Shown: positions 1 through 8,862, numbered from the stretch's first letter. The stretch is 64,000 bases of DNA from Fimbriimonadia bacterium (GCA_030430755.1 JAUIKO010000002.1:293470-357469), one strand, 5' to 3'. Translations and numbers: made by a program. Notes: generated from the letters alone by a model not told the origin.

Positions 1-1
1 A

Positions 2-517
2 ACGAATTTTGGCATGTGTAAAACTAGCTGTTATCGAAAAGGAATCAGGCTTATGAAATTAGCTGAAAAGCTCAGACTTCCTCTTATGACCTTGATCGAT
101 ACACCTGCAGCAGATCCTTCCTCACAAAGCGAGGATTCAGGAATTGCCTATGCTATTTCAGAATCCATAGAAACAATGATAAATCTGAACACCAACGCTA
201 TTTCTATTATTACCGGAGAAGGTGGAAGCGGAGGTGCGCTCGCGCTAGTCGCGAAACAAAATTACATGTTAGAAAAAAGTATTTTTACAGTCATACCACC
301 TGAAGGATACAGTGCTATTGTTTGGAAAAATCGGATGCGAGCACCTGAAGCAACAAATAAATTAGATTTAACAGCTTATCATGCTCTTAAAAATAAACAT
401 ATCCAAGGAGTTATATATGAAAATAACTTATTTGAGAATATTAAATATGTTATAGCAGACAGCCTCTTTAAAACTACAGATTCGCTAATGAACATCCATT
501 GCAAGATAAAACTTTAA
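2..517 (+). CDS. accA: Acetyl-CoA carboxylase carboxyltransferase alpha subunit, 3' part
   Basis: The reading frame is already open at base 2, so the gene starts outside the window and only its C-terminal ~171 codons are present. They read on from a T-N-F-G-M segment that matches the RNFGM block of AccA. AccA is half of the carboxyltransferase that moves CO2 from biotin to acetyl-CoA, the first step of fatty acid synthesis. The family signature GEGGSGGALA (about residues 70-79 of the visible part) is intact and is followed by the PEG-S-A-I-WK block. The usual DTPGAYPG loop is degraded to DTPAADPS, and the C-terminus is short and divergent, so the protein looks fast-evolving. Family assignment is secure; activity is assumed. 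Confidence 0.88.
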   Translation, partial: TNFGMCKTSCYRKGIRLMKLAEKLRLPLMTLIDTPAADPSSQSEDSGIAYAISESIETMINLNTNAISIITGEGGSGGALALVAKQNYMLEKSIFTVIPPEGYSAIVWKNRMRAPEATNKLDLTAYHALKNKHIQGVIYENNLFENIKYVIADSLFKTTDSLMNIHCKIKL

Positions 518-597
518 CAAAATACAACAGTAGTATTTAAGCTATAATGTATACATCTTCACCTAGAAGATTTTGTTTTCTCAAAGGAGAGTGTACA

Positions 598-1668
598 ATG
601 AGACATCAAGTTATTAATTTTTTTTTATTGTTTATATTTTTGTTTTTATTTGTTCTTAATAGTTTAAACACACTTGCTGCATCTGATGGCAACGATAAAT
701 CAAAAAAATCAAGTCGTACATACGGCTTGGGAACCAACAACTTTAACATTCTAAAATTTAACTGCCAGCATTTTAGAACATTGCATCAAGATGCTGCATC
801 ACGTAACAAAAAAACGACTTCTACTGCACAGGAATACGAAAAAGTATTTGAAGAAAAAAAGAAAGATCTTATTCAATCGAATGATGATATTTATTCAGAA
901 ATAAATACTCTCCTTTCGTTTGCTAGAAATGATATTCCTGTTGATGAACTTTCTGAAAATATATCTGTCAATTGCAAAGTTTTCCAGAACCATAAAATAT
1001 TCGAAAATCTATCCCATAAATATTATGAAAATCTAAACTCAATACTTCGCCCCTTGGGTTATCAGGAAACGATCCATCTCCTCAAACATTTATCTTCTCA
1101 AGAAAAGCTTGAACTTTGTCTAATATTATTTGATAACACCTATTACCAGTGCAATAACTTTTTCTGTATTATCCAGCAGCCAGAAGTATGGAATAACCAC
1201 TCCATCAACCAAATCTATGAAGTAAGTCTACTTACTTATTTACATCAAATATTTTCAATAACTGATTTTCATGACTCCTTTCAACTAGGTATCACTGATA
1301 TATATATCGAAGAAATGTTTCTTGAAAATGGTCATTTTATATTAAACCTTCCTCATCTTAAAAGTTTACATCTTGTTTTCTCAGGATTTAAGGACTGGAG
1401 GTTTATAAAAATACTACCGAACACACTTGAAAGAATTGAATTTGATGCTATTATACTTCCTGAAAATATTTCATTCAACTTTAGTACACTTGTTCATTTA
1501 AAAGAAATATATTTAGAACATCTTCATCTAAAAGATTGGAGTTTTCTATCGGGAATACAAAAAAACATTAAACTTCTCTACATCAAGTCTACAGATTGTA
1601 AACTATGGGATTTAGCTAAGTATACAGAAGGAATAAATCCTGTTAGAATAAATTTTATAAGTACCTAA
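598..1668 (+). CDS. Exported leucine-rich-repeat-like protein
   Basis: A 356-residue protein. I start it at 598 because a good ribosome binding site (AAAGGAGAG) lies just upstream and because this start puts a signal peptide (MRHQ, a long Phe/Leu core, then LAA) at the N-terminus; an upstream in-frame ATG at 547 has neither. The middle is charged and helical. The last ~120 residues alternate short Leu/Ile-rich strands (L-P-H-L-K-S-L-H-L, L-K-E-I-Y-L-E-H-L) at spacings like irregular leucine-rich repeats. It is likely exported across the inner membrane and could bind a protein partner, perhaps in the host. The repeat call is by pattern only; no enzyme motif is visible. Confidence 0.6.
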   Translation: MRHQVINFFLLFIFLFLFVLNSLNTLAASDGNDKSKKSSRTYGLGTNNFNILKFNCQHFRTLHQDAASRNKKTTSTAQEYEKVFEEKKKDLIQSNDDIYSEINTLLSFARNDIPVDELSENISVNCKVFQNHKIFENLSHKYYENLNSILRPLGYQETIHLLKHLSSQEKLELCLILFDNTYYQCNNFFCIIQQPEVWNNHSINQIYEVSLLTYLHQIFSITDFHDSFQLGITDIYIEEMFLENGHFILNLPHLKSLHLVFSGFKDWRFIKILPNTLERIEFDAIILPENISFNFSTLVHLKEIYLEHLHLKDWSFLSGIQKNIKLLYIKSTDCKLWDLAKYTEGINPVRINFIST

Positions 1669-1697
1669 CACTATTAGTGTTAGGTACTTATAAAATT
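1651..1697. terminator. Bidirectional hairpin terminator
   Basis: A perfect 21-bp inverted repeat (1651-1671 and 1677-1697) with a 5-nt loop. Its outer arms are AATTTTATAA and its complement, so a T-rich tail exists in both directions. It contains the stop codon of the LRR-like gene (+) and touches the end of the cold-shock gene (-), and so separates the convergent pair. Confidence 0.8.
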
Positions 1698-1908
1698 AGG
1701 CGTTTGCCATTGGCTTAAGATTGCCAGCAACAGTTCTTCCTTTATTGTCAACTAAATCATATTTAATTTGTTGACCATCTTCTAAAAATGAAAGACCTGA
1801 TTCCTCTAAAGCTGAAATGTGAACAAATACATCTTGTCCACCATTAGCAGGTTGGATAAATCCATAACCTTTGCTGTGATTAAACCACTTTACGGTTCCT
1901 TTTTCCAT
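1696..1908 (-). CDS. csp: Cold-shock domain protein
   Basis: A 70-residue single cold-shock domain, the normal family length. RNP1 (KGYGFI, residues 14-19) and RNP2 (VFVHI, residues 27-31) are both complete. It is expected to bind single-stranded RNA and DNA and to melt mRNA structure. A near-perfect Shine-Dalgarno sequence lies 8 nt ahead of the ATG. The gene stands alone, with about 250 bp of upstream DNA before rsmE, which is room for a long leader of the kind common in cold-shock genes. Confidence 0.95.
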   Translation of the reverse strand: MEKGTVKWFNHSKGYGFIQPANGGQDVFVHISALEESGLSFLEDGQQIKYDLVDNKGRTVAGNLKPMANA

Positions 1909-1916
1909 ATTAACTT

Positions 1917-1923
1917 ACCTCCT
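1917..1923 (-). promoter_or_regulatory. Strong Shine-Dalgarno of csp
   Basis: AGGAGGT on the minus strand, 8 nt before the csp ATG, the strongest ribosome binding site seen in this window. It implies high translation of the cold-shock protein. Confidence 0.8.
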
Positions 1924-2159
1924 TATTTCGTTAAATACCGTTGCAGCTAAGTTTAACACCATGCTGCCGCTCTTTTTCAGCAAATTTCCATTTCAATTAA
2001 CGCTACAAGGAGTTGTAGTCTATTGGAATTTAATTCATTCTCTAATAATCTCTATTAAAGCCGAAACAGAGTAATTCGATACTTCTAAACTTACTTTACC
2101 ATATAAGTCTCATATAAAAAAGCCTGAATAAGAAATAACTCACTAAACTAGTACCAACA

Positions 2160-2885
2160 CTAGTTATTATTAGTAATATGGGCTACTGATAATATAGCTG
2201 CTGTTTCAGAACGATATATATGAACCCCTAACGTAAATGATCTATTTTCTATAAAAGAAAGATCACTGGGAGCCCAACCACCCTCTGGTCCAACTACGAT
2301 AATTTTCTCAGAATCTTTTTGAGGAATTTTATTATGAACTGAATCTTGCTCACTTAATATTAGAGCATTAGGATAAAAATCTAATACATTTTTCAAAGAA
2401 TCATAATATTCAAATTCAGGCAGGAAAGGCCTTAAAGTTACTAAGCACGACTCCTTAGCAATACTTCTTAATCTTTCTAATTTCATATCAATTTTTTCTG
2501 AATTCCATTTCATAACGCTTCTACTAGCATGAAAAAATACAAATTTTGAAACACCCATTTCAGAGCATATTTTAACAATATGCTCTAGTTTTTCCCCTTT
2601 CAAGAGAGCTACACATAAAGTTATTTTTGATTCAGATAGGAGATCTGCTTTGGGGGAGATATTGATTTCTTCAACAAGCTCTGCTTCTTTTCCATGAAAT
2701 TTCAGAAGAAATATCGATCCTGTCCCTGAAAAAACAGAAAAAATATCCCCTTTACCTAAACGTAAAACATTGTGTAATCTATTGTATGTATGTTTATCCA
2801 AAATTAGATTTTCAGAAATACTGGATACATTATCAATAAATACTCTTGGATAAGATCTTATTTTTGCAACAATGCTGCGATCCAT
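2160..2885 (-). CDS. rsmE: 16S rRNA m3U1498 methyltransferase RsmE
   Basis: A 241-residue protein of the usual RsmE length. It has an N-terminal PUA-like half (HNVLRLGKGD) and a C-terminal SPOUT half with the knot motifs VGPEGGW (about residue 198) and YRSETAAIL near the end, which form the S-adenosylmethionine site. It methylates U1498 of 16S rRNA in the decoding region. It is the last gene of the rpoZ-dnaJ-prmA-rsmE run, and its start overlaps the end of prmA by 28 bp, indicating translational coupling. A small hairpin at about 2145-2165 overlaps the stop codon and may help end the transcript. Confidence 0.93.
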   Translation of the reverse strand: MDRSIVAKIRSYPRVFIDNVSSISENLILDKHTYNRLHNVLRLGKGDIFSVFSGTGSIFLLKFHGKEAELVEEINISPKADLLSESKITLCVALLKGEKLEHIVKICSEMGVSKFVFFHASRSVMKWNSEKIDMKLERLRSIAKESCLVTLRPFLPEFEYYDSLKNVLDFYPNALILSEQDSVHNKIPQKDSEKIIVVGPEGGWAPSDLSFIENRSFTLGVHIYRSETAAILSVAHITNNN

Positions 2886-3703
2886 TCCCCTTCCTTTCTT
2901 TCATCTATAATTCGGAATCCTACTTCCTTACATCTTGTAGAAACCTCATCCCATCTATCCTGTATAATGCCAGATATCATCCAAATACCATTTCTATACA
3001 ATCTTTCATATGCCTGAGGTGCTATCTCAATAAGTACATTACTGATAATATTACTAAATATTAAATTATATTTTGCCTTTGAAGGCAGTGAGCGGAACCC
3101 ATTACCTAATAATACTTCGTAGGAAACATTATTTACATGTGCATTTTCCCTTGCTGATTGAACCGCAGCAGCGTCTGTGTCCACTGCTATGACGTTAGAT
3201 GCACCTAGTATTTTTGCAGCAATTGATAAGATACCTGTTCCACATCCTATATCAGCAATATCTTGTTCTTTTACTTTAATAACTTCTAAATATCCTAAAC
3301 AGAGCTTTGTTGTAGGATGATCACCCGTTCCAAATGATTGACCAGGATCTAAAATAATCATTTTATCTGTAATTTTAGGTTCTCCTTGATCCCAAGACGG
3401 ACATATATACCAATTTAAACCTAAGCGTACAGGTTTAAATGAAGCTCTTACTAATTCTATCCACTCTTCATCATCTAAATTAGCTGTGGCAATATCACAA
3501 GCACCTGCATTTAATAAATCTGATTTTAATTTAGAAAGTTTTACGGGAAATTCAGATACTTTAGGTAAATATCCTGTTATAGATAATGAACTGTCATCTA
3601 CCAACGTACTCGTTATGTCATATTTTCCATATATCTCAGTTGCAAAGGACCAATCATCTGGAATATTAGAAAATTTTGCTTTTACTTCTACCCATTCACT
3701 CAT
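2858..3703 (-). CDS. prmA: Ribosomal protein L11 methyltransferase PrmA
   Basis: A 281-residue class I SAM methyltransferase that trimethylates ribosomal protein L11. Visible motifs are the PrmA-specific block DPGQSFGTGDHPTT, motif I DIGCGTGILS, an acidic ribose-binding VDTDAAA, and the catalytic-side SNIISNVL. The N-terminal ~90 residues correspond to the L11-recognition domain and are poorly conserved. Its first codons overlap the last 4 bp of dnaJ and its end overlaps rsmE, so the three are surely co-transcribed. dnaJ-prmA-rsmE is a common bacterial order. Confidence 0.95.
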   Translation of the reverse strand: MSEWVEVKAKFSNIPDDWSFATEIYGKYDITSTLVDDSSLSITGYLPKVSEFPVKLSKLKSDLLNAGACDIATANLDDEEWIELVRASFKPVRLGLNWYICPSWDQGEPKITDKMIILDPGQSFGTGDHPTTKLCLGYLEVIKVKEQDIADIGCGTGILSIAAKILGASNVIAVDTDAAAVQSARENAHVNNVSYEVLLGNGFRSLPSKAKYNLIFSNIISNVLIEIAPQAYERLYRNGIWMISGIIQDRWDEVSTRCKEVGFRIIDERKEGEWIAALLQK

Positions 3704-4827
3704 TTTTTCTTTTTAAAAAAACCCTCAAAGAAAGACTTCTCTTCCTTGTCCTCGTTATTTTCAATATCTTTTTTACCGGACATTGTCATTTGTAGCTTAT
3801 CTAACAGCTCTTTCTGTTCTGCAGTTACCTTTTTGGGAATATCAATATTTATATGTAAAACGAGAGGGCCTTTTGATTTCTGATGAACGGTGGGCATACC
3901 ATGTCCTGGAATACGTATTTTAGTCCCAGGTTTTGTTCCTGCAGGAATTTTAAAATCTATTTTTCCATACAAGCCTTTAAAAGATGCATTGGCACCCAAT
4001 ACTGCATCAGGATAGTTAATCAAAAACTGTGCATGCAGCTCATCCCCATTTCTTTGGAAATCCTTATTTGCTTGGATTTGGACAACAACATATAAATCTC
4101 CAGGTTGACCTCTTCCAATGCCAGCATTACCATGACCAGGATAATGTAATGCGCTTCCGGTTTCAATCCCTGGAGGAACCGTTACATCGAGGGTATGCAG
4201 TTCTAGTACTTGCTTATGACCTTTACATGTTGTACATTTATTTTTAATAAACGTACCTACACCACCACAAGCAGAACAAGGAACAGATGTACTCATTTGC
4301 CCGAAAGGAGTTCTTTGCACATGGGTAACCATTCCTCGACCCTTACAATCAGAACATTTCTCAGGCTTTGAACCTGAAGCTGCACCAGTCCCACTACAAT
4401 CTTTACAGGAAACCGACCGTTCAACTTCTATATTTTTAGTAACACCTTTACTAGCTTCCGTAAGAGTAATCTCTAGATCATATCTTACATCAGAACCATG
4501 TCGATCCTGAGAGGTTCTTGCATTGGAACCTCCTGCCATGTTACCAAAGAAAAAATTAAAGACATCTTCAACTCCACCCATATCTCCAAAATCGGCATGT
4601 CCACTATCTGAAGTAGCTCCATACTGATCGTAACGAGCTTTTTTTTGTGGATCTGAAAGAATGGAATAAGCATCAGAAATACTTTTAAATTTTTCTTCTG
4701 CTTCTGGGTTATTAGGATTTACATCTGGGTGATACTGACGTGCTAACCTTCTGTAAGCTGACTTAATTTCACTTGCAGAAGCATCTCTTGAAACACCCAA
4801 TAATTCATAAAGATCATTTTGGCCCAT
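3700..4827 (-). CDS. dnaJ: Chaperone DnaJ
   Basis: A 375-residue full-length type I Hsp40. The J domain has the HPD motif (QYHPDVN, about residue 33), followed by a Gly/Phe-rich linker and four zinc-binding Cys repeats (CKDCSGTG, CSDCKGRG, CSACGGVG, CTTCKGHK). The last repeat has lost its final Gly. A substrate-binding C-terminal domain and a Lys/Glu-rich tail follow. It stimulates the DnaK ATPase and delivers unfolded clients; dnaK and grpE are not in the window. It sits between rpoZ (30 bp upstream) and prmA (4-bp overlap). Confidence 0.97.
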   Translation of the reverse strand: MGQNDLYELLGVSRDASASEIKSAYRRLARQYHPDVNPNNPEAEEKFKSISDAYSILSDPQKKARYDQYGATSDSGHADFGDMGGVEDVFNFFFGNMAGGSNARTSQDRHGSDVRYDLEITLTEASKGVTKNIEVERSVSCKDCSGTGAASGSKPEKCSDCKGRGMVTHVQRTPFGQMSTSVPCSACGGVGTFIKNKCTTCKGHKQVLELHTLDVTVPPGIETGSALHYPGHGNAGIGRGQPGDLYVVVQIQANKDFQRNGDELHAQFLINYPDAVLGANASFKGLYGKIDFKIPAGTKPGTKIRIPGHGMPTVHQKSKGPLVLHINIDIPKKVTAEQKELLDKLQMTMSGKKDIENNEDKEEKSFFEGFFKKKK

Positions 4828-4857
4828 AATAATTTGAAAAAAGTATAGTAAATGATA

Positions 4858-5349
4858 TTATTCTGAATCTTTTTCATCTTCAGATTCAGAATCATCATTT
4901 TCATCTATATCATCCAAAGAAACTGTATTTTCATCTTGATCAATAACATCTAAATCATCAGAACTATCTTCTGAATCATCTTCTGAATCATCTAATGCAG
5001 CAGTATCATCTAATAGATCAATATCTGCTTCTTCAATGTCTTCATCCAATGTTTCAATAGCAGGAAGTAATAATCCTAACTCTTTTTCTCTAGCCTCATC
5101 GGTATCAGCAAAAACAGATGGTGTATCATCACCAGAATCCTTTTGCGAGCTAGCATGAATCTTACCAGCCGCAATCTCTGCAAGTGCAATTGTTAACGGA
5201 TTGTTAGAAGAAATTTTTACCAATGCAGGAGCGCCATCTTTCAATTGTTTAGCACGTTTTGCAGCAAGGTTCGAAAGCATAAATCTTCCACCTTCGAAAT
5301 TATTTAAACTATCCAATGAAATATTAAATTCTATTTGTTTCTGAGTCAT
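4858..5349 (-). CDS. rpoZ: RNA polymerase omega subunit with a long acidic tail
   Basis: Residues about 15-65 match the omega subunit core: a GGRF.L...AAKRAKQLKDG block followed by the NPLTIALAEIAAGKI helix. Omega helps fold and latch the beta' subunit in RNA polymerase. Typical omegas are about 70-100 residues; this one is 163, and the last ~65 are almost only Asp, Glu and Ser. Such a tail recalls the acidic tail of the Firmicutes delta subunit, but I see no delta domain. It heads the rpoZ-dnaJ-prmA-rsmE operon. Omega identity is good; the tail's role is unknown. Confidence 0.8.
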   Translation of the reverse strand: MTQKQIEFNISLDSLNNFEGGRFMLSNLAAKRAKQLKDGAPALVKISSNNPLTIALAEIAAGKIHASSQKDSGDDTPSVFADTDEAREKELGLLLPAIETLDEDIEEADIDLLDDTAALDDSEDDSEDSSDDLDVIDQDENTVSLDDIDENDDSESEDEKDSE

Positions 5350-5434
5350 AAAGTTAAAGCCACTATGGAAATTATTATAACGTCCAATAAATATTATACC
5401 CTTGAAATAGATTTAGTATCCACTTAAAAGTTCC

Positions 5435-5938
5435 TTATTTAATATTCGTATACATCTTAATAAGCGCACTCGATCTTGCTTGTAATAAAAATGCTAATCC
5501 TATAGCAATAGAATCATTTACATCATCCGATTTAGACATAGTTTGAACGCCTAATATTTTTGAAGCCATATATTCAACCTGCTTTTTGGTAGCAGCTCCA
5601 TTTCCTGTAATAAACTGTTTTATCTGTGTTGGAGTATATTCTATCCAAGGGATAGAGTTTTTTTCACCGACAAGTAGAATGACACCTAAAGCTTTAGATA
5701 CATCCAAAGCAGTCTTCACGTTTTTAGTAAACATCAGCCTTTCTGTTACCATATAAGTCGGCTTGTTTTTTTGAATAATTTTATTTAAAGATATTTCTAT
5801 CAGCTCGAGTCGTCGGGGTATTTCTACAGGAGGTGTTTCAATTAACAGCGAATCCTGAATAATATATGCAGACCCCGTCTTTTCTAATACAGAAACGCCC
5901 ACTCTTCCTAAACCGGGATCGATACCCAACACCTTCAT
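5435..5938 (-). CDS. ruvC: Holliday junction resolvase RuvC
   Basis: A 167-residue enzyme of standard length. It cuts Holliday junctions symmetrically together with RuvAB. The RNase H-like fold shows all four catalytic acids: D7 in GIDPGLGRVG, E66 in VTERLMF, D138 or D139, and D142 in DDVNDSIAIGLA. The conserved helix with KKQV is also present. It lies 85 bp upstream of rpoZ on the same strand and may share its transcript. A perfect inverted repeat sits in the divergent gap towards mqnE. Confidence 0.96.
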   Translation of the reverse strand: MKVLGIDPGLGRVGVSVLEKTGSAYIIQDSLLIETPPVEIPRRLELIEISLNKIIQKNKPTYMVTERLMFTKNVKTALDVSKALGVILLVGEKNSIPWIEYTPTQIKQFITGNGAATKKQVEYMASKILGVQTMSKSDDVNDSIAIGLAFLLQARSSALIKMYTNIK

Positions 5939-5998
5939 AAGTTAATTAAATATTACTCTAATTTCAAATCCAGTCTAAATAAAAGAATTTATAATAAG

Positions 5999-6033
5999 TT
6001 CTATAAGTTCAAAAAATATTTGAACTTATAGAA
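5999..6033. repeat. Perfect 15-bp inverted repeat between ruvC and mqnE
   Basis: Arms 5999-6013 and 6019-6033 are exact complements around a 5-nt centre. The element lies 60 bp before ruvC and 35 bp before mqnE, which diverge. Position and symmetry fit an operator serving one or both genes; there is no T tail typical of a terminator on the plus side. Function is inferred only. Confidence 0.45.
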
Positions 6034-6067
6034 TAAACTAGTTACATTAGACCAGTATAGGTGATAT

Positions 6068-7234
6068 ATGCAGCAAGATTTTATCGAAAACTTAGTCGGA
6101 GAGCCATTAATAGACATTTATGAAAAAGTTATGGATGGGAAGAGGTTGTCGTATAATGATGGACTAAAATTATATCACTCTAATAATCTAACCGCCATAG
6201 GTTTTCTCGCAAATATTATACGAGAGCAGAAACATCATCAAAACACATACTTTGTTAGAAATCAACATATTAACTACACAAATATATGTAATAAATTTTG
6301 TAAATTCTGTGGTTTCTATGCCAAAAAAGGTGGTCCTAAACCTTATGAAATGAGCTTAGAAAAGATTAGATCCGTTGTCAAAAAATATATCAATTATCCT
6401 CTAACAGAGATTCACATTGTAGGTGGGGTGAATCCGAGATTAAGCTACAACTACTACTTAGATATGCTAAGAATGATTAAAGAAATCAGACCAGATGTTC
6501 ATATAAAAGCATTCACTGCAGTAGAAATAGTTGAAATAGCAAGAGTAGGAAAAGTGAGCATAGAAAATGCATTGAAAGATCTTATTGAAGCTGGATTAGA
6601 TTCCTTGCCTGGAGGAGGAATTGAAGTTTTATCAAAAAGAGTTCATCAAGAACTCTTCCAAAAAAAATTGGATGGAGATGGCTGGCTTGATGTAGCAAGA
6701 ACTGCAGCAAAAATCGGATTAAAACAGTACGCTACTATGTTATATGGACACATAGAGACCGCAGAAGAAAGAATTGAACACCTGATACAACTGAGAGAGC
6801 TTCAGGATGAAACAAATCACTTCCTTTGCATGACGCCCCTCTCTTTTCATCCAGAAGGCACAGAACTCTCTCATATTTCTACTTTAACAGGTTATGATGA
6901 CCTTAAAAATATCGCAATATCTAGGCTTATGCTGGATAATTTCGATCATATTAAAAGCTTCTGGATTATGAACACCCCTGAAATCACCCAGATGTCCCTA
7001 TGGTACGGAGCAGACGATGCTGATGGATTAGTTCAAGATTACGAAATCACATATATAACAGGTGATTATGGTAATAAAAAACAATTTTTAACATATGATA
7101 ATATGACCAGAATGATTCGCGAAGCAAACAGAAACCCTATCGAACGAGACTCCTTATACCGAGAAATAAATAGAGGGGAAAATAACAGCAATATTAGGAC
7201 TAAAGCAATGAAAAGGTTGCATGTTATTAAATAA
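6068..7234 (+). CDS. mqnE: Aminofutalosine synthase MqnE (radical SAM)
   Basis: A 388-residue radical SAM enzyme. The [4Fe-4S] ligands are C74, C78 and C81 (CNKFCKFC). MqnE-type blocks follow: IHIVGGVNP, the PGGGIEVL loop, ATMLYGHIET, and a late IMNTPEITQ segment. MqnE joins a dehydrated chorismate derivative to adenosine, making aminofutalosine in the futalosine route to menaquinone. It differs from MqnC, the other radical SAM of the route, by the LYGHIET and LQDET features. No other mqn gene is nearby. Its presence implies a menaquinone-based respiratory chain, which fits sdhB in this window. Confidence 0.92.
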   Translation: MQQDFIENLVGEPLIDIYEKVMDGKRLSYNDGLKLYHSNNLTAIGFLANIIREQKHHQNTYFVRNQHINYTNICNKFCKFCGFYAKKGGPKPYEMSLEKIRSVVKKYINYPLTEIHIVGGVNPRLSYNYYLDMLRMIKEIRPDVHIKAFTAVEIVEIARVGKVSIENALKDLIEAGLDSLPGGGIEVLSKRVHQELFQKKLDGDGWLDVARTAAKIGLKQYATMLYGHIETAEERIEHLIQLRELQDETNHFLCMTPLSFHPEGTELSHISTLTGYDDLKNIAISRLMLDNFDHIKSFWIMNTPEITQMSLWYGADDADGLVQDYEITYITGDYGNKKQFLTYDNMTRMIREANRNPIERDSLYREINRGENNSNIRTKAMKRLHVIK

Positions 7235-7334
7235 TTTCAACTAAAGAAAACTTCTTTACGCTTGAATAAATTACAAGACAATACCATTTGCATCATAAAT
7301 GCACACCCCTGGTATGTAGATATGGGTTTTAGTT

Positions 7335-7880
7335 ATGTTTTTGAATCGAGCAAGTAAGTATAGAAATGAATTTGAAGCTTTAGTTGACCATAATTTTCCA
7401 TCCATTCAAGGAACTGCATTGAGATTAACTCACAACTTTGAAGAAGCACAGGATCTAGTGCAAGAATCTATATTACGAGCATATGAAGCATTTAACAGAT
7501 TCGATGGAAATAATTTTAAAAGCTGGATACTGAGAATTATTACAAATCTGTATATAAATCGATACAATCATAAAATGAAATTTGGTACAGCATCTATCGA
7601 TCATGAAAACGCTCCTGAAACAGCAGCACCTATTGAGATAATTCCTGACAGATTACTCTTTGATAATATGTTAAGTGAGGAAGTATATAAAGCATTACAA
7701 AAAATATCACCTGAATACAGAATTGCTATTATTCTCAGTGATATAGAAGAATTATCATATGCTGAAATTGCTGAAATGATAGATGTTCCTATTGGAACAG
7801 TTCGATCTAGATTAGCTCGAGGAAGAGCTATATTAAGAAAAATGTTAGAAGAATACGCTACAAGGAATGGTTATATCTAA
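7335..7880 (+). CDS. ECF-family RNA polymerase sigma factor
   Basis: A 181-residue group IV sigma factor. Region 2 carries DLVQESILRAYEAF and the SWILRIITNLYINRY helix; region 4 carries the helix-turn-helix SYAEIAEMIDVPIGTVRSRL. It directs RNA polymerase to stress- or envelope-type promoters. The next gene, 14 bp downstream, is a membrane protein with an anti-sigma-like N-terminal block, so the pair forms a typical sigma/anti-sigma operon, probably autoregulated from the 100-bp gap after mqnE. RpoE-like by pattern, but the regulon cannot be read here. Confidence 0.92.
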   Translation: MFLNRASKYRNEFEALVDHNFPSIQGTALRLTHNFEEAQDLVQESILRAYEAFNRFDGNNFKSWILRIITNLYINRYNHKMKFGTASIDHENAPETAAPIEIIPDRLLFDNMLSEEVYKALQKISPEYRIAIILSDIEELSYAEIAEMIDVPIGTVRSRLARGRAILRKMLEEYATRNGYI

Positions 7881-7894
7881 AAGGAGTTAAAATA

Positions 7895-8797
7895 ATGAAT
7901 GAAGCTCACTTCGATAAAGAAATTAAAAAAGAAGAACTATCAAATGAAAATATATATTCTTTAGATAATATTGAATATTTCTGTGATCAAAATATGGAAA
8001 TGGATCAAAAAGATATTCTGCAAAATAATCAACAATCTATGGATGAATATAATCATGAAAATATTGAAGATATTCATGCACTTGCAGACAATGAACTTAC
8101 CATTGAAAAAAAAATAGAACTCTTTGAAAAGTGTATAGAGAATCAATCTTATAAAGATGAGTACAAAAGAGTACTCTCTATCAAGAAACTACTCAAAAAT
8201 ACGAATCCATCCGACTCTAAAAAAAGTAATAGCTCCAAAGATATTTTAAATCAATTAGAACGTAAATTAGATAACATTGACAGAAAAGAGAATATATCTA
8301 AACAAATAACTTTTTTCAAATCAGTTGGTTATAAATATTTTATTCTAATATGTTTCATTGCAGTATCCTCGTCATACATCACACTACAATTTGGAAAGGA
8401 TTACTCTAAAAGCAGTATTGCAGCAGCAAAGAATATCAATGCAGAATCAAGCCCATTCTTCACTATGAATAGCCTAGCTACCATATCATTCAATACAAAT
8501 GATCTATGCCTAACACATGTTGAACACGGAAAGATATCTGGTATTGGAATGTTTGAAAAGTTTACATGTATCTACAAACAAACAAAAGTCCATCTATATT
8601 TATTAGATTCAAACCATAAACCTAGTTACCTAAAGAAAAAATTAACCAAGGATATGCATAATAATGCTGAAAGTTTTGTACTAGTAAATGATAAAGGGAC
8701 TACCTTGTATATGATATTAGATAAAAAATGTGATGAAATCACATTTCACACCCTATGTAACACCATAAAAGGTTTTACTCTCAAAGAATCTTTCTAG
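7895..8797 (+). CDS. Putative membrane anti-sigma factor
   Basis: A 300-residue protein starting after a strong AAAAGGAGT site. Residues 61-100 (HALADNELTIEKK, then a charged helix) align with the anti-sigma domain pattern 'H-x-x-x-D-x-E-L'. The zinc motif HxxxCxxC is missing; only one Cys (C80) is in place. A single membrane segment lies at about 146-164, followed by a ~135-residue domain outside the membrane. Topology (cytoplasmic N-terminus, one TM, periplasmic sensor) and position directly after the ECF sigma gene make the role likely. The sequence is otherwise unlike known families. Confidence 0.65.
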   Translation: MNEAHFDKEIKKEELSNENIYSLDNIEYFCDQNMEMDQKDILQNNQQSMDEYNHENIEDIHALADNELTIEKKIELFEKCIENQSYKDEYKRVLSIKKLLKNTNPSDSKKSNSSKDILNQLERKLDNIDRKENISKQITFFKSVGYKYFILICFIAVSSSYITLQFGKDYSKSSIAAAKNINAESSPFFTMNSLATISFNTNDLCLTHVEHGKISGIGMFEKFTCIYKQTKVHLYLLDSNHKPSYLKKKLTKDMHNNAESFVLVNDKGTTLYMILDKKCDEITFHTLCNTIKGFTLKESF

Positions 8798-8814
8798 CAC
8801 ACTACCAAGCCGAC

Positions 8815-8862
8815 ATTACTCTAGCTTTATTTTCATACATAAAATCATAAAGCTAGAGTAAT
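8815..8862. terminator. Bidirectional hairpin terminator
   Basis: Perfect 16-bp arms (8815-8830, 8847-8862) around a 16-nt AT-rich loop, between the convergent anti-sigma gene and the minus-strand gene ending at 8853. A short TTTTAATAT tail follows on the plus side. Confidence 0.7.
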
